A model generated the notes under the pieces. It ran no database searches. It saw only the letters and a program-made list of their open reading frames with translations, and was not told the origin of the DNA. From assembly GCF_000980895.1 (NCBI RefSeq), contig NZ_LAZX01000094.1, forward strand, positions 992,001-1,056,000: a DNA stretch of 64,000 nucleotides, written 5' to 3'. The translations under genes and the position numbers were made by a program. How positions within the stretch are numbered: position 1 is the first letter of the stretch; the number at the start of each line of letters is the position of its first letter. Positions 1 through 8,294 of this stretch are shown piece by piece. Source of the stretch: Sphingomonas sp. Ag1 (GTDB lineage Bacteria; Pseudomonadota; Alphaproteobacteria; Sphingomonadales; Sphingomonadaceae).

Positions 1-1432
1 TGCCGAACAGCGCGGCCGAGGTGTTCTTGAAGCCGATCGTGTTGCGCGAGGTCAGCCCGTTCAGCACCGCCGGATTGCACGCGGCGGTCGTCGGCGTGGC
101 GCAGCCATTGGGGCCGAAGGGCGGATTGCCGGGATTGAGCAGGAAGCGGCTGGCCGCCGACCCTTGTGACTGAAGCCCCTGCGTGTCGATCGTCTGGTAG
201 AAGTAAAATGCGCCCACCGTATAATCGACCGGCCCCTTCGTATCCGAGGCGTAGCGGATCTCCTGCGTGAACTGGCTCTGCTGCGACGGGTTGGCCGAAA
301 CAGGGGTGATCGGCAGCCCGATGAAGTCGCGGTCGTTGGATGGGTTCCAGTGCCAGAAGCGCCACGCGGTGACCGAGGTCAGCGTGCCCGAGCCGAGCGT
401 CCAATTGGCCAGCGCCGATGCGCCGCCAAGCTCCTGCTCGGCGCGCAGATCGGTATCGACGTCGGTCAATCGGTCAAAGGCGTTGGTCGACGGCGGCGCA
501 TAGCCGAAGGCGGCGGAGAGGGCGGCGAACTGCCGGCTGACCGGGCGCTGCGTCGTCCCTACCCGCGCATAATATTGCACGCAGCAATTGGGGTTCTGGC
601 GGTTGTAGTCGGCGAACAAGGTGACATCGAGGTCAGGGCTGGCGCGAAACAGCATCTGGCCGCGCAGCCCGACATTGTCCTGGCTGTTCTGCCATTCGCG
701 CTGGAGCGTGTTGTACACCGTGCCGCGCCGCGTGGTGATCGAGCCGGAGATGCGGGCGGCGACCACATCGGCGACGATCGGCCCGGACACCGAGAACTTG
801 CCCTGGAAGAATTCGTAATTGCCGCCGCTCACCTCGACCCGGGCCTCGGGATCGAAGCTGGGCCGGCGGGTGGTGATGTTGATCGCGCCGGCGGTCGTGT
901 TCTTGCCGTACAGCGTCCCCTGCGGGCCGCGCAGGATCTCGATCCGTTCGGTGTCGGTGAAGTCGAACGTCGCAGAGGCGATGCGGCTGTAATAGACTTG
1001 GTCGACATAGATGCCGACGCCCTGCTCGATCCCGTCGTTGGTCAGGCCGAACGGCGCGCCGAGCCCGCGGATGTTGGCCGCCGAGTTGCGCGGATTGGTC
1101 GAATAGAATTGCAGCGTGGGCTGAAGCTGGGTCAGGCGATTGACGTTATAGGCGCCCGTTTCCGCCAACGCCTCACCCCCGATCACCGACATGGCGATTG
1201 GCACGCTTTGCACCGTTTCGGCGCGGCGCCGCGCGGTGACCACGATGTCGCCGCCGCCCTGCTGCGCGGGGCCGAGCCGCCCCGCCGCCCCCGTCTCCGT
1301 CTCCGGCACTGATGCAGGGTCCTGATCCGCGGCCGGCGCCGGTGACTGTCCCTGTGCCGTTTGCGTCACGCTTTCGGATGGAGAAGCGGCCGGAGCGGCC
1401 AACAGGATGGCAAGCGTAATCGACATCGACAT
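1..1432 (-). CDS. TonB-dependent receptor, N-terminal part (runs off the left edge)
   Basis: This is an outer-membrane active-transport receptor that uses TonB energy; the substrate is unknown. About 477 codons are visible, starting at ATG 1432 behind an AGGGGA ribosome site. A short hydrophobic leader (MSMSITLAILLAAPAAS) is followed by a low-complexity linker, then a TonB-box-like stretch (DIVVTARRRAET), then the plug domain with AANIRGLG, IEILRGPQGTLYGKN and TAGAINITTRRP. The first beta-barrel strands follow. The IEILRGPQGTLYGKNTTAGAI-type plug is typical of the large sphingomonad TonB receptor family, often used for plant or aromatic compounds, but nothing here fixes the ligand. The C-terminal barrel lies outside the window. 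An inverted repeat sits just upstream of the start. Confidence 0.93.
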   Translation of the reverse strand, partial: MSMSITLAILLAAPAASPSESVTQTAQGQSPAPAADQDPASVPETETGAAGRLGPAQQGGGDIVVTARRRAETVQSVPIAMSVIGGEALAETGAYNVNRLTQLQPTLQFYSTNPRNSAANIRGLGAPFGLTNDGIEQGVGIYVDQVYYSRIASATFDFTDTERIEILRGPQGTLYGKNTTAGAINITTRRPSFDPEARVEVSGGNYEFFQGKFSVSGPIVADVVAARISGSITTRRGTVYNTLQREWQNSQDNVGLRGQMLFRASPDLDVTLFADYNRQNPNCCVQYYARVGTTQRPVSRQFAALSAAFGYAPPSTNAFDRLTDVDTDLRAEQELGGASALANWTLGSGTLTSVTAWRFWHWNPSNDRDFIGLPITPVSANPSQQSQFTQEIRYASDTKGPVDYTVGAFYFYQTIDTQGLQSQGSAASRFLLNPGNPPFGPNGCATPTTAACNPAVLNGLTSRNTIGFKNTSAALFG

Positions 1433-1444
1433 CGTCCCCTGAAC

Positions 1445-1467
1445 TGTTGATGCAACGTCCATCAACA
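1445..1467. promoter_or_regulatory. Perfect inverted repeat upstream of the TonB receptor (possible operator)
   Basis: TGTTGATG and CATCAACA form two perfect 8-base arms around a 7-base spacer. The repeat ends 13 bases before the receptor start codon and just upstream of its ribosome site. It could be a repressor operator or a hairpin in the leader; no regulator gene for it is visible nearby. Confidence 0.4.
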
Positions 1468-1516
1468 AAGTGGGGATTGCAATACCCGATCAACTTAGAG
1501 GGATTTTGAGAGGCCT

Positions 1517-1541
1517 CTTGAAATATGTCTTGACCTTACCA
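1517..1541 (+). promoter_or_regulatory. Putative RpoH (heat shock sigma) promoter of hsp20
   Basis: CTTGAAA at 1517-1523 matches the heat-shock -35 element. CCTTACC at 1534-1540 is a plausible -10 of the alphaproteobacterial RpoH type after 10 bases. Transcription would start near 1548 and give a leader of about 90 nt, which fits the length of a ROSE leader. Confidence 0.45.
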
Positions 1542-1570
1542 GATTTCCTCCGTGCGGCGCCGATGCCGGG

Positions 1571-1639
1571 CCGTACAGACGGTGGCGCGACGCTGGTCGT
1601 GCGCCTCCGCTTTCAACTCGCTCATTGGAGGAATTGAAG
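1571..1639 (+). promoter_or_regulatory. ROSE-like RNA thermometer in the hsp20 leader
   Basis: Three consecutive hairpins can be drawn. CCGT/ACGG spans 1571-1582. GGCGC+GAC pairs with GTC+GCGCC across 1584-1605. The last hairpin spans 1614-1636 and traps the Shine-Dalgarno sequence: CAA 1614-1616 pairs with UUG 1634-1636, UC 1618-1619 with GA 1631-1632, G1620 is bulged, and CUC 1621-1623 pairs with GAG 1628-1630 around an AUUG loop. The motif UCGCU (1618-1622) facing AGGA is the signature U(U/C)GCU of ROSE elements, which melt at high temperature to allow translation of small heat-shock proteins. Confidence 0.7.
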
Positions 1640-2107
1640 ATGCGTCTTGACCTTACCCCCTACCGCCGTTCGACCATCGGCTTCGACCGGCTGTTTGACT
1701 TGATCGAAACCAACGCCCGCAATGCGAGCGACAATTATCCCCCCTTCAACCTCGAGCGCGTCGCTGATGATCGCTACCGGATCACGCTTGCCGTGGCCGG
1801 CTTCTCTCGCGACGAGATCGAGATCACGGCACAGCAGAACCTGCTGCTGGTGTCCGGCAAGAAGGACGACAAGGCCACTGGCCCGAACTTCCTCCATGTC
1901 GGCATTGCCACCCGCAGCTTCGAACGCCGGTTCGAACTGGCGGACTTCGTCTTTGTCGAGGACGCTCGGCTGAACGACGGTCTGCTGGTGATCGACCTGG
2001 TGCGCGAAGTGCCTGAGGCGATGAAGCCCAAGAGCATCGCCATCAAGACCGGCCAGAAGCCGACGGTCGTCGAGGACAAGTCCGGCGAGACCGCGCAGGC
2101 CGCGTAA
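1640..2107 (+). CDS. Small heat shock protein, Hsp20/IbpA family
   Basis: This 155-residue alpha-crystallin chaperone holds unfolding proteins in the cytoplasm. The first residues MRLDLTPYRRSTIGFDRLFD match the class A (IbpA/HspH) N-terminus with its FDRLFD motif. The alpha-crystallin domain covers about residues 35-125 and contains GLLVIDL. The C-terminal I-x-I anchor (SIAI) is near residue 137, and the tail is short and polar. ATG 1640 was chosen over the TTG at 1625 because GGAGGA at 1627-1632 sits 7 bases upstream of it. Control appears to be double: an RpoH-like promoter and a ROSE-type thermometer. Transcribed alone, it converges with the Nudix gene. Confidence 0.93.
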   Translation: MRLDLTPYRRSTIGFDRLFDLIETNARNASDNYPPFNLERVADDRYRITLAVAGFSRDEIEITAQQNLLLVSGKKDDKATGPNFLHVGIATRSFERRFELADFVFVEDARLNDGLLVIDLVREVPEAMKPKSIAIKTGQKPTVVEDKSGETAQAA

Positions 2108-2213
2108 CTGTTCGGCGCCTCTTTGCTCCCTTTCGAGGCGTCGTGGGGCGTCCGGGCCAATCGGCTCGGGCGCCTTCGCTTTGTCGGGATCACGTGGCGC
2201 GCGTCGCTTGCGC

Positions 2214-2792
2214 TCAATCCAGCGGCGCGGCCCAGTGTTGCGGCAGCGCCATGGCGAGCGCGGCAACGTGCATTGCGTGTACGATCGCGCCGCTGCGCGC
2301 CTGCGCGATTACCTCCGCCACCGGCCTGATCGACAGGCGTAGCCGCTCGGTCGGCTCGTCCACCGGTTCGGCCAGCCGGCGAACGCCCGTGGCGAGAACG
2401 GTGTGGCAGCGGTTCGCCTGAGTCGCGGGATTGGGCGCGAGCGTCGCGGCCAGCCGCCACGCGCCGCCGCCAAAGCCGGTTTCCTCCAGCAATTCGCGCT
2501 GGCCAGCGGCGATCGGGTCCGCGTCCTCGGGATCGATCGCGCCGGTCGGCAGCTCGCGCGAGGTGACGCCCCAGCCGTGGCGATATTGATCGACCAGCAG
2601 CAGGTCGCCCGCCTCGTCCAGCGCGACCACGATCACCCAATCGGGATATTCGGTGACGAAGAAGGGCGCGATCCGCACCCCCTCCGCCGTCACGCAATCA
2701 TCGGCGCGCACCCGCAGCCAGCGGTCATCGACCACCAGCCGCGATGCCTCGACCCGCCATGCCGGCAGGTCGCCCTCGCGCGTGTCAGACAA
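2214..2792 (-). CDS. Nudix hydrolase (ADP-sugar pyrophosphatase-like)
   Basis: A 192-residue Nudix protein that probably hydrolyses nucleoside diphosphate derivatives such as ADP-ribose. The Nudix box lies in the middle of the chain: G before IDPED, then [10 protein letters not shown], matching the GX5EX7REUXEEXGU pattern apart from a small insertion in the first loop. Upstream of it, [20 protein letters not shown] is the usual ADP-ribose pyrophosphatase strand pair. The gene follows pyrG on the same strand and its start overlaps the pyrG end by 8 bases, so the two are likely co-translated. The substrate cannot be assigned from sequence. Confidence 0.85.
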   Translation of the reverse strand: MSDTREGDLPAWRVEASRLVVDDRWLRVRADDCVTAEGVRIAPFFVTEYPDWVIVVALDEAGDLLLVDQYRHGWGVTSRELPTGAIDPEDADPIAAGQRELLEETGFGGGAWRLAATLAPNPATQANRCHTVLATGVRRLAEPVDEPTERLRLSIRPVAEVIAQARSGAIVHAMHVAALAMALPQHWAAPLD

Positions 2793-4419
2793 GCCGGCTC
2801 TGCTTCACCGCCGCGGCGATGAAGCTGGCGAACAGCGGATGCGGATCGAACGGCTTGGACTTCAGCTCCGGGTGGAACTGGACGCCGACGAACCAGGGGT
2901 GGTCGGGCCGCTCGACGATCTCGGGCAAGGTGCCGTCGGGCGACATGCCGGAGAACACCAGGCCGCCCTTTTCCAGCGGTTCCTTATAAGCCGTGTTCAC
3001 TTCGTAACGGTGGCGGTGACGCTCGTAGATCGTCGTGTCGCCATAGATGGAGGCGACGACGCTGTTGCCGGCGAGCTTCGCCTCATAGGCGCCAAGCCGC
3101 ATCGTGCCGCCCAGATCGCCCTCGGCCTCGCGCTTCTCCAGCCCGTCGCGGCCCATCCATTCGGTGATCAGGCCAACCACCGGCTCGGTCGTGGGGCCGA
3201 ATTCGGTCGAGGAGGCTTCCTTGATCCCGGCCAGATCGCGCGCGCCCTCGACGCACGCCATCTGCATGCCGAAGCAGATGCCGAGATAGGGAATCTCGCG
3301 CTCGCGAGCGAAGCGCACGCTGGCGATCTTGCCTTCCGCGCCGCGCTCACCGAAGGCGCCGGGCACCAGGATCGCGTCGCACGGCTCGAGCTGCGCGGCG
3401 ATTTCCGCGTCGTCATTCTCGAACAGCTCGGCGTCGATCCAGTTGATGTTGACCTTCACCCGGTTGGCGATGCCGCCATGGACCAGCGCCTCGTTAAGCG
3501 ACTTGTACGCATCCTGCAGGCCGACATATTTGCCGACCACGCCGATCGTGACCTCGCCTTCCGGATTGGTCAGGCGATCGACAATCTCGGTCCAGCGCGA
3601 CAGGTCCGGCGCGGAGGACGGGGTGATGCCGAAGGCGCGGAGCACCTCGGTATCCAGCCCCTCGCCATGATATTGCAGCGGCACGGCATAGATGCTCTTC
3701 GCATCGAGCGCCGGGATGACCGCGGTTTCGGGCACGTTGCAGAACAGCGCGATCTTGGCGCGATCCGACGGCGGCAGCGGCTTTTCACAGCGGCAGACCA
3801 GAACGTCGGGCTGCACGCCCAGCGCCGCGAGCTCGCGCACCGAATGCTGCGTCGGCTTCGTCTTCAGCTCTCCGGCGGCGGCGATGTATGGCACCAGCGT
3901 GACATGGACGCTGATCGCATTACCGCGGCCAACCTCGTTCTTCAGCTGGCGAATCGCCTCGATGAACGGCAGCGACTCGATGTCGCCGACCGTCCCGCCG
4001 ATTTCGCACAGCACGAAATCGAGGTCGTCGGTCTGGTCCTTGGCGAATGCCTTGATCGCATCGGTGACGTGCGGGATCACCTGCACCGTTGCACCCAGAT
4101 AATCGCCGCGCCGCTCGCGGGCGATGATCTGCTGATAGATGCGGCCGGACGTAACGTTGTCGCTCTGCCGCGCCGCGACGCCGGTAAAGCGTTCATAATG
4201 GCCAAGATCGAGGTCGGTCTCCGCCCCGTCGTCGGTGACGTACACCTCGCCATGCTGGTACGGGCTCATCGTGCCCGGATCGACGTTCAGATAGGGATCG
4301 AACTTGCGGATCCGCACGCGATAGCCGCGCGCCTGAAGCAATGCGGCGAGGCTCGCCGCCATGAGACCCTTGCCGAGCGAGGAGACCACGCCGCCGGTGA
4401 TGAAAATAAACCGCGCCAT
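2785..4419 (-). CDS. pyrG: CTP synthase
   Basis: Makes CTP from UTP, ATP and glutamine, the last step of de novo pyrimidine synthesis. The 544-residue length is normal. The N-terminal synthase domain begins [18 protein letters not shown] (UTP/ATP loop) and contains [20 protein letters not shown]. The C-terminal class I glutaminase domain has the nucleophile in YLGICFGMQ and the partner His/Glu in [11 protein letters not shown] near the end. secG lies 85 bases upstream on the same strand and the Nudix gene overlaps downstream, so a secG-pyrG-nudix transcription unit is likely. Confidence 0.97.
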   Translation of the reverse strand: MARFIFITGGVVSSLGKGLMAASLAALLQARGYRVRIRKFDPYLNVDPGTMSPYQHGEVYVTDDGAETDLDLGHYERFTGVAARQSDNVTSGRIYQQIIARERRGDYLGATVQVIPHVTDAIKAFAKDQTDDLDFVLCEIGGTVGDIESLPFIEAIRQLKNEVGRGNAISVHVTLVPYIAAAGELKTKPTQHSVRELAALGVQPDVLVCRCEKPLPPSDRAKIALFCNVPETAVIPALDAKSIYAVPLQYHGEGLDTEVLRAFGITPSSAPDLSRWTEIVDRLTNPEGEVTIGVVGKYVGLQDAYKSLNEALVHGGIANRVKVNINWIDAELFENDDAEIAAQLEPCDAILVPGAFGERGAEGKIASVRFAREREIPYLGICFGMQMACVEGARDLAGIKEASSTEFGPTTEPVVGLITEWMGRDGLEKREAEGDLGGTMRLGAYEAKLAGNSVVASIYGDTTIYERHRHRYEVNTAYKEPLEKGGLVFSGMSPDGTLPEIVERPDHPWFVGVQFHPELKSKPFDPHPLFASFIAAAVKQSRLV

Positions 4420-4504
4420 GGGGATATCGACTTAGCCTCGAACAAACATGGGGGACAAGCGCCCGCTTTCACGGACGCGATGAAATTCCGGCGAACCGGG
4501 GGGA

Positions 4505-4891
4505 TCAGCGGGCGAGCGGAACGCCGTTGTCGGCCGGGGCCGTCTGGTTCGCCGCCGCTGCCGCCGCCGCGGCTTCTGCCGCCGACAGGCCGGCATCACC
4601 CTCGGGCTGCGGCGCCGTCTGGCTGACCGGGGCACGCCGCTCGAGCGAGGTGTCGACGCTGGTGCCGCCACGCGTTGCCGCCAGCACCGCCAGCGCGATC
4701 GACATCAGCACGAACAGCGCCGCGAGCACCGAAGTCGCCCGCGTCAGGAAATCCGCCGCGCCGCGCGCCGACATCAGGCCCGACGGGCTACCGCCAGTCG
4801 TCAGGCCGCCACCTTCCGATCGCTGCATCAGAATCACCGTCACGAGGGCGGCGGCAATGATCGCCTGAACGACGAGAAGGAAGGTGAACAT
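4505..4891 (-). CDS. secG: Preprotein translocase subunit SecG
   Basis: A small partner of SecYE in the inner membrane that helps SecA-driven export. The 128 residues begin MFTFLLVVQAIIAAALVTVILMQ, the first membrane segment. A glycine/serine-rich loop follows (GGGLTTGGSPSGLMSARGAADFLTR), the SecG hallmark, and then a second membrane segment. An Ala/Pro-rich tail of about 50 residues is typical of alphaproteobacterial SecG. ATG 4891 was preferred to the upstream in-frame start because the added residues are charged and unlike the family. tpiA, a frequent upstream neighbour in alphaproteobacteria, is absent; a divergent MarR gene lies upstream instead. Confidence 0.93.
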   Translation of the reverse strand: MFTFLLVVQAIIAAALVTVILMQRSEGGGLTTGGSPSGLMSARGAADFLTRATSVLAALFVLMSIALAVLAATRGGTSVDTSLERRAPVSQTAPQPEGDAGLSAAEAAAAAAAANQTAPADNGVPLAR

Positions 4892-5063
4892 GTCGAATCC
4901 GATGTTGTGCCGGCGCTGGCTGGCCGATGCGCGCACATAGGCGCGGCGAGCCGCGCGATCAACCATTGCCGGATTTCGTGACAGTACTGAAACCAGCCGC
5001 GCGGGTGGACGTTATCTGTTGCGAACGGCGCGCATCAGCCGCCTGGTATCCGGATGACGCATT

Positions 5064-5438
5064 GTGGCAGTTCTCGCGAATTCCGAATTGAGCTCCTGGA
5101 TGAACACCCTGGTGGACTATGTCCGCTCGGGGGAGCCCGACCTGACCAACCGCCAGATGGCGCTTCTGCTGGTCGTTTATCTGAAACCGGGCCCGCATAC
5201 GGTGCGCGGCCTGGCGCGGATCCTAAACGTGTCGAAGCCGGTCGTCACTCGCGCCTTGAACAGACTTGGCGCGCTCGGCTATCTGCGCCGCCAACGCGAC
5301 GACAGCGACAAGCGCAACATCTTTGTCGCACGCACATCCGAAGGGGCAAATTTTCTTGAGGAGTTCGGCCAGTTTCTCGGCGACGGCGATGAGCCAGTCC
5401 CCAGCCGCGCCAGCGCAACCGCAGGTGCCAGCGCGTAG
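5064..5438 (+). CDS. MarR-type winged-helix regulator
   Basis: A 124-residue DNA-binding protein. The wing-helix core is clear: LTNRQMALLLVVYL, HTVRGLARILNVSKPVVTRALNRL (recognition helix) and GYLRRQRDDSDKRNIFVARTSEG (wing). It resembles short sphingomonad MarR proteins that precede an SH3 or NlpC/P60 gene. The start used is GTG 5064; ATG 5100 is the alternative, and neither has a strong ribosome site. Its 3' end overlaps the next gene by 50 bases, so the two are translationally linked. No ligand or target can be inferred. Confidence 0.8.
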   Translation: MAVLANSELSSWMNTLVDYVRSGEPDLTNRQMALLLVVYLKPGPHTVRGLARILNVSKPVVTRALNRLGALGYLRRQRDDSDKRNIFVARTSEGANFLEEFGQFLGDGDEPVPSRASATAGASA

Positions 5439-5748
5439 ATCGTTCGCGCTGGTCGGCCGTTCGCGCACGCTTGATCCGACTCGTTTTGCCGTGCGCAGCG
5501 ACCTTGCCGACGTGCGGCTCGCCGATCAGGTATTCGCCCCGCATTATGCCGCGCACCAGCCGCGCCGTGCCGCCGTTGCCGCCGATCTGCGCACTGCGCG
5601 CGCGGCCGATTCGGGTGTGCTCGCGACCCTCGCGCCAGGCGATGCGTTTGAACTGCTCGACGTCACCGGCGACACGGCATGGGGCATTGCCCCCGCGTCC
5701 GGCTTTGTCGGCTATGTTCCGGCCGCGGCGCTCGAGGAGCAGCCATGA
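5389..5748 (+). CDS. Small SH3-domain protein (possibly the N-terminal half of a former NlpC/P60 protein)
   Basis: 119 residues without signal peptide or membrane segment. After a Pro/Ala-rich start, LDPTRFAVRSDLADVRLADQVFAPHYA is followed by an SH3-like core ending GIAPASGFVGYVPAAAL, which matches bacterial SH3_3 folds. In related sphingomonads, proteins with this beginning often continue into a C40 (NlpC/P60) peptidase domain. Here the reading frame stops exactly at argC, with a four-base ATGA overlap, so the catalytic half is missing or never existed. Start ATG 5389 lies inside the MarR gene. Function unknown. Confidence 0.65.
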   Translation: MSQSPAAPAQPQVPARRSFALVGRSRTLDPTRFAVRSDLADVRLADQVFAPHYAAHQPRRAAVAADLRTARAADSGVLATLAPGDAFELLDVTGDTAWGIAPASGFVGYVPAAALEEQP

Positions 5749-6659
5749 CTGCAACCGTTTACATCGATGGCGCGGTCGGCACGACGGGGCTTGAGATCCG
5801 GGAGCGGCTGGAAGGTCGCAGCGACATCAGGCTGGTCACGCTGGGCGAGGATCGGCGCAAGGACGTCGCCGCGCGGCGCGAAGCGATCAACGACGCCGAT
5901 GCCGTGATCCTTTGCCTGCCCGATGAGGCGGCGAAGGAAGCGGTTACCTTGGTGGAGAACCCGCGCGTTCGCGTGATCGATGCGTCCAGCGCGCACCGCG
6001 TCGCCGACGGCTGGACCTATGGCTTCCCAGAGCTTGGCTTCGACGTTGCCGACGTGCAGCGCGTGTCAAACCCGGGCTGCTACCCCACCGGCTTTCTCGC
6101 GCTCGTCACGCCGCTGGTGCGCGCCGGGCTGATCATGCCGGACGCTGGCCTCGTCGTGCACGGCACGTCGGGCTATTCGGGCGGCGGCAAGGCAATGATC
6201 GCCGAGTTCGAGGCGGGCAATGGCTCGGCCCACCGCGCCTATGCGCTGCACCTCGGGCACAAGCATGTGCCGGAAATGACGCGCCACGCCGCGCTTGCCT
6301 GTGCGCCGATCTTCCTGCCGTCGGTCGCGAACATCCATCGCGGCATGGTGATCGAGGTGCCGATCCACGCGGCGCAGCTCGCCCCCGGCACCACGGTCGC
6401 GGCGATCCGCGACGCGCTGGCCGCCACCTTCGACGATACGCCGCTGGTGCGCGTGTCGACCGACGACGTGACCCTGATCCGGATCGAGGATGACGCGGGC
6501 ACCGACCGCATGACGCTGCACGTGTTCGGCAGCCCGGCGGGGGATCAGTTCCGGCTCGTCGCCACGCTCGACAATCTCGGCAAGGGAGCGTCGGGCGCTG
6601 CGGTCCAGAACCTGAACCTGATGATCGGGGCCGACCCGCTGACCGGGCTGGTCTATTAA
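5745..6659 (+). CDS. argC: N-acetyl-gamma-glutamyl-phosphate reductase
   Basis: Reduces N-acetylglutamyl phosphate to the semialdehyde in arginine biosynthesis, using NADPH. The 304-residue length and the start TVYIDGAVGTTGLEIRERL match the short ArgC type (type 2). The NADP loop DGAVGTTG is at the N-terminus, the catalytic cysteine is in VSNPGCYPTGF, and GTSGYSGGGK and LGHKHVPEM are conserved active-site stretches. The start overlaps the stop of the SH3 gene and is preceded by GAGGAGC. No other arg gene is in the window. Confidence 0.95.
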   Translation: MTATVYIDGAVGTTGLEIRERLEGRSDIRLVTLGEDRRKDVAARREAINDADAVILCLPDEAAKEAVTLVENPRVRVIDASSAHRVADGWTYGFPELGFDVADVQRVSNPGCYPTGFLALVTPLVRAGLIMPDAGLVVHGTSGYSGGGKAMIAEFEAGNGSAHRAYALHLGHKHVPEMTRHAALACAPIFLPSVANIHRGMVIEVPIHAAQLAPGTTVAAIRDALAATFDDTPLVRVSTDDVTLIRIEDDAGTDRMTLHVFGSPAGDQFRLVATLDNLGKGASGAAVQNLNLMIGADPLTGLVY

Positions 6660-6728
6660 GCCGCGACCGGCATAAGTCGTCGCGCGTTCCCCAAGGGCGA
6701 ACGCCGACAGCCAACAGGAGAAGCAAAC

Positions 6729-8192
6729 ATGCAGCGCAACCCGGTCGGGAAGCTATTGTTGTTTGGCGCGACGGGCGACCTGGCGCAGCGCATGCTGCTG
6801 CCCTCGCTCTACGGCCTCCACGCCGACAAGCTGCTGCCCGATGGGTTGACGATCACCGGCACCGCGCGTTCGGAGCATGACGACGACAGCTTCCGCGAGT
6901 TCGCGCGCAAGGCGCTGGACGAATTCGTGCCCAAGGATCGCTGCGATGCGGACACGATCGACACCTTCGTCGCGCGGCTGCAATATCAGCCGCTCGATGC
7001 CACCGACACCGACCATTACGACGCGCTGGCCAAGAAGGTCGGCGACGTGTCGGGCGGGCTCGCCATTTTCCTGTCGACCGCGCCGTCCCTGTTCGAGCAG
7101 GTGATCCGCGGGCTCGAGGGCGCCGGCCTTGCCGGCGAGACGGTGCGCATCGGGCTGGAAAAGCCGCTGGGCTATGACCTCGCCTCCAGCCGCGAGATCA
7201 ACGACACCGTCGCCACCGCCTTCCCGGAGGAGCGGATTTTCCGCATCGACCATTATCTGGGCAAGGAAACCGTCCAGAACATCATGGCGCTGCGTTTCGG
7301 CAATTCGTTCTTCGAACCGGTGTGGAATGCGCGCGGGATCGACAACGTCCAGATCACCGTCAGCGAAACCGTCGGGCTGGAGGATCGCGCCAGCTATTAC
7401 GATGGCGCGGGTGCGCTGCGCGACATGGTGGCGAACCATATCCTGCAGCTCGTCGCGCTGATCGCGATGGAGCCGCCGGCGCGATATGATGTGGCCGAGA
7501 TCCGCGACGAAAAGGCCAAGGTGTTCCGCTCGCTGCGCCAGCTGAAGCCGGAGGAGGTCCCGCAGAACAGCGTGATCGGCCAGTATCTGGGCGGCGCGAT
7601 CAACGGCGAGATCGTCAAGGGATATGACGAGGAGCTGGGCAAGGATTCCAACACCGAGACGTTCGTCGCGCTGAAGGCGCATGTCGACAATTGGCGCTGG
7701 CAGGGTGTCCCCTTCTACCTGCGCACCGGCAAGCGCATGCCGACCCGGCGCAGCGAGATCGCGATCCAGTTCAAGCCGGTGCCGCATTCGATGTTCGCCG
7801 GCCGCGGCGGCCTGCTTCAGCCCAACATGCTGATCATCCGCCTGCAGCCGGAGGAATATATCCAGCTGCTGGTGATGGCGAAGGAGCCGGGGCTGGACCG
7901 CGAGGGCATCCGCCTGCGCGAAGTGCCGCTGAACCTCAGCCTCGATGCCGAATTCGCCGGCAAGCGCCGCCGCATCGCCTATGAACGCCTGCTGCTGGAC
8001 CTGATCGAGGGCGACCAGACGCTGTTCGTCCGCCGTGACGAGGTGGAGGCGCAATGGACCTGGATCGACGCCATCCGCGAAGGGTGGAAGGCGAACGACA
8101 TGAAGCCCAAACATTATGCCGCCGGCACCTGGGGGCCCGCCGCCTCGATCGCGCTGACCGAGCGTGACGGCGTGAGCTGGCAGGACGATTAA
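6729..8192 (+). CDS. zwf: Glucose-6-phosphate 1-dehydrogenase
   Basis: Oxidises glucose-6-phosphate to 6-phosphogluconolactone with reduction of NADP or NAD, the entry step of the Entner-Doudoroff pathway here. The protein has 487 residues. The nucleotide loop GATGDLA is at 13-19, EKPLGYDL is near 144, and the substrate/catalytic motif RIDHYLGK is at 172-179. An AGGAG ribosome site lies 8 bases upstream. It heads a head-to-tail run with pgl, edd, glk and eda, the usual sphingomonad order. A small hairpin with arms at 6684-6689 and 6699-6704 lies in the leader. Confidence 0.97.
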   Translation: MQRNPVGKLLLFGATGDLAQRMLLPSLYGLHADKLLPDGLTITGTARSEHDDDSFREFARKALDEFVPKDRCDADTIDTFVARLQYQPLDATDTDHYDALAKKVGDVSGGLAIFLSTAPSLFEQVIRGLEGAGLAGETVRIGLEKPLGYDLASSREINDTVATAFPEERIFRIDHYLGKETVQNIMALRFGNSFFEPVWNARGIDNVQITVSETVGLEDRASYYDGAGALRDMVANHILQLVALIAMEPPARYDVAEIRDEKAKVFRSLRQLKPEEVPQNSVIGQYLGGAINGEIVKGYDEELGKDSNTETFVALKAHVDNWRWQGVPFYLRTGKRMPTRRSEIAIQFKPVPHSMFAGRGGLLQPNMLIIRLQPEEYIQLLVMAKEPGLDREGIRLREVPLNLSLDAEFAGKRRRIAYERLLLDLIEGDQTLFVRRDEVEAQWTWIDAIREGWKANDMKPKHYAAGTWGPAASIALTERDGVSWQDD

Positions 8193-8294
8193 CAAGCGGG
8201 GACCTTGCACGGTCCCTCGGCCGTTCGTCCTCCATCATCGGGGGCACGGTTCCAGAACAGGGTCCGCCCCGTGCGGAACAACGAAAGTGACATC

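Noticed and set aside
2653-4626. Long open frame (657 codons) on the plus strand opposite pyrG
   Set aside because: It is the mirror of the CTP synthase gene in GC-rich DNA; its protein is low-complexity Arg/Ala/Asp-rich with no motifs.
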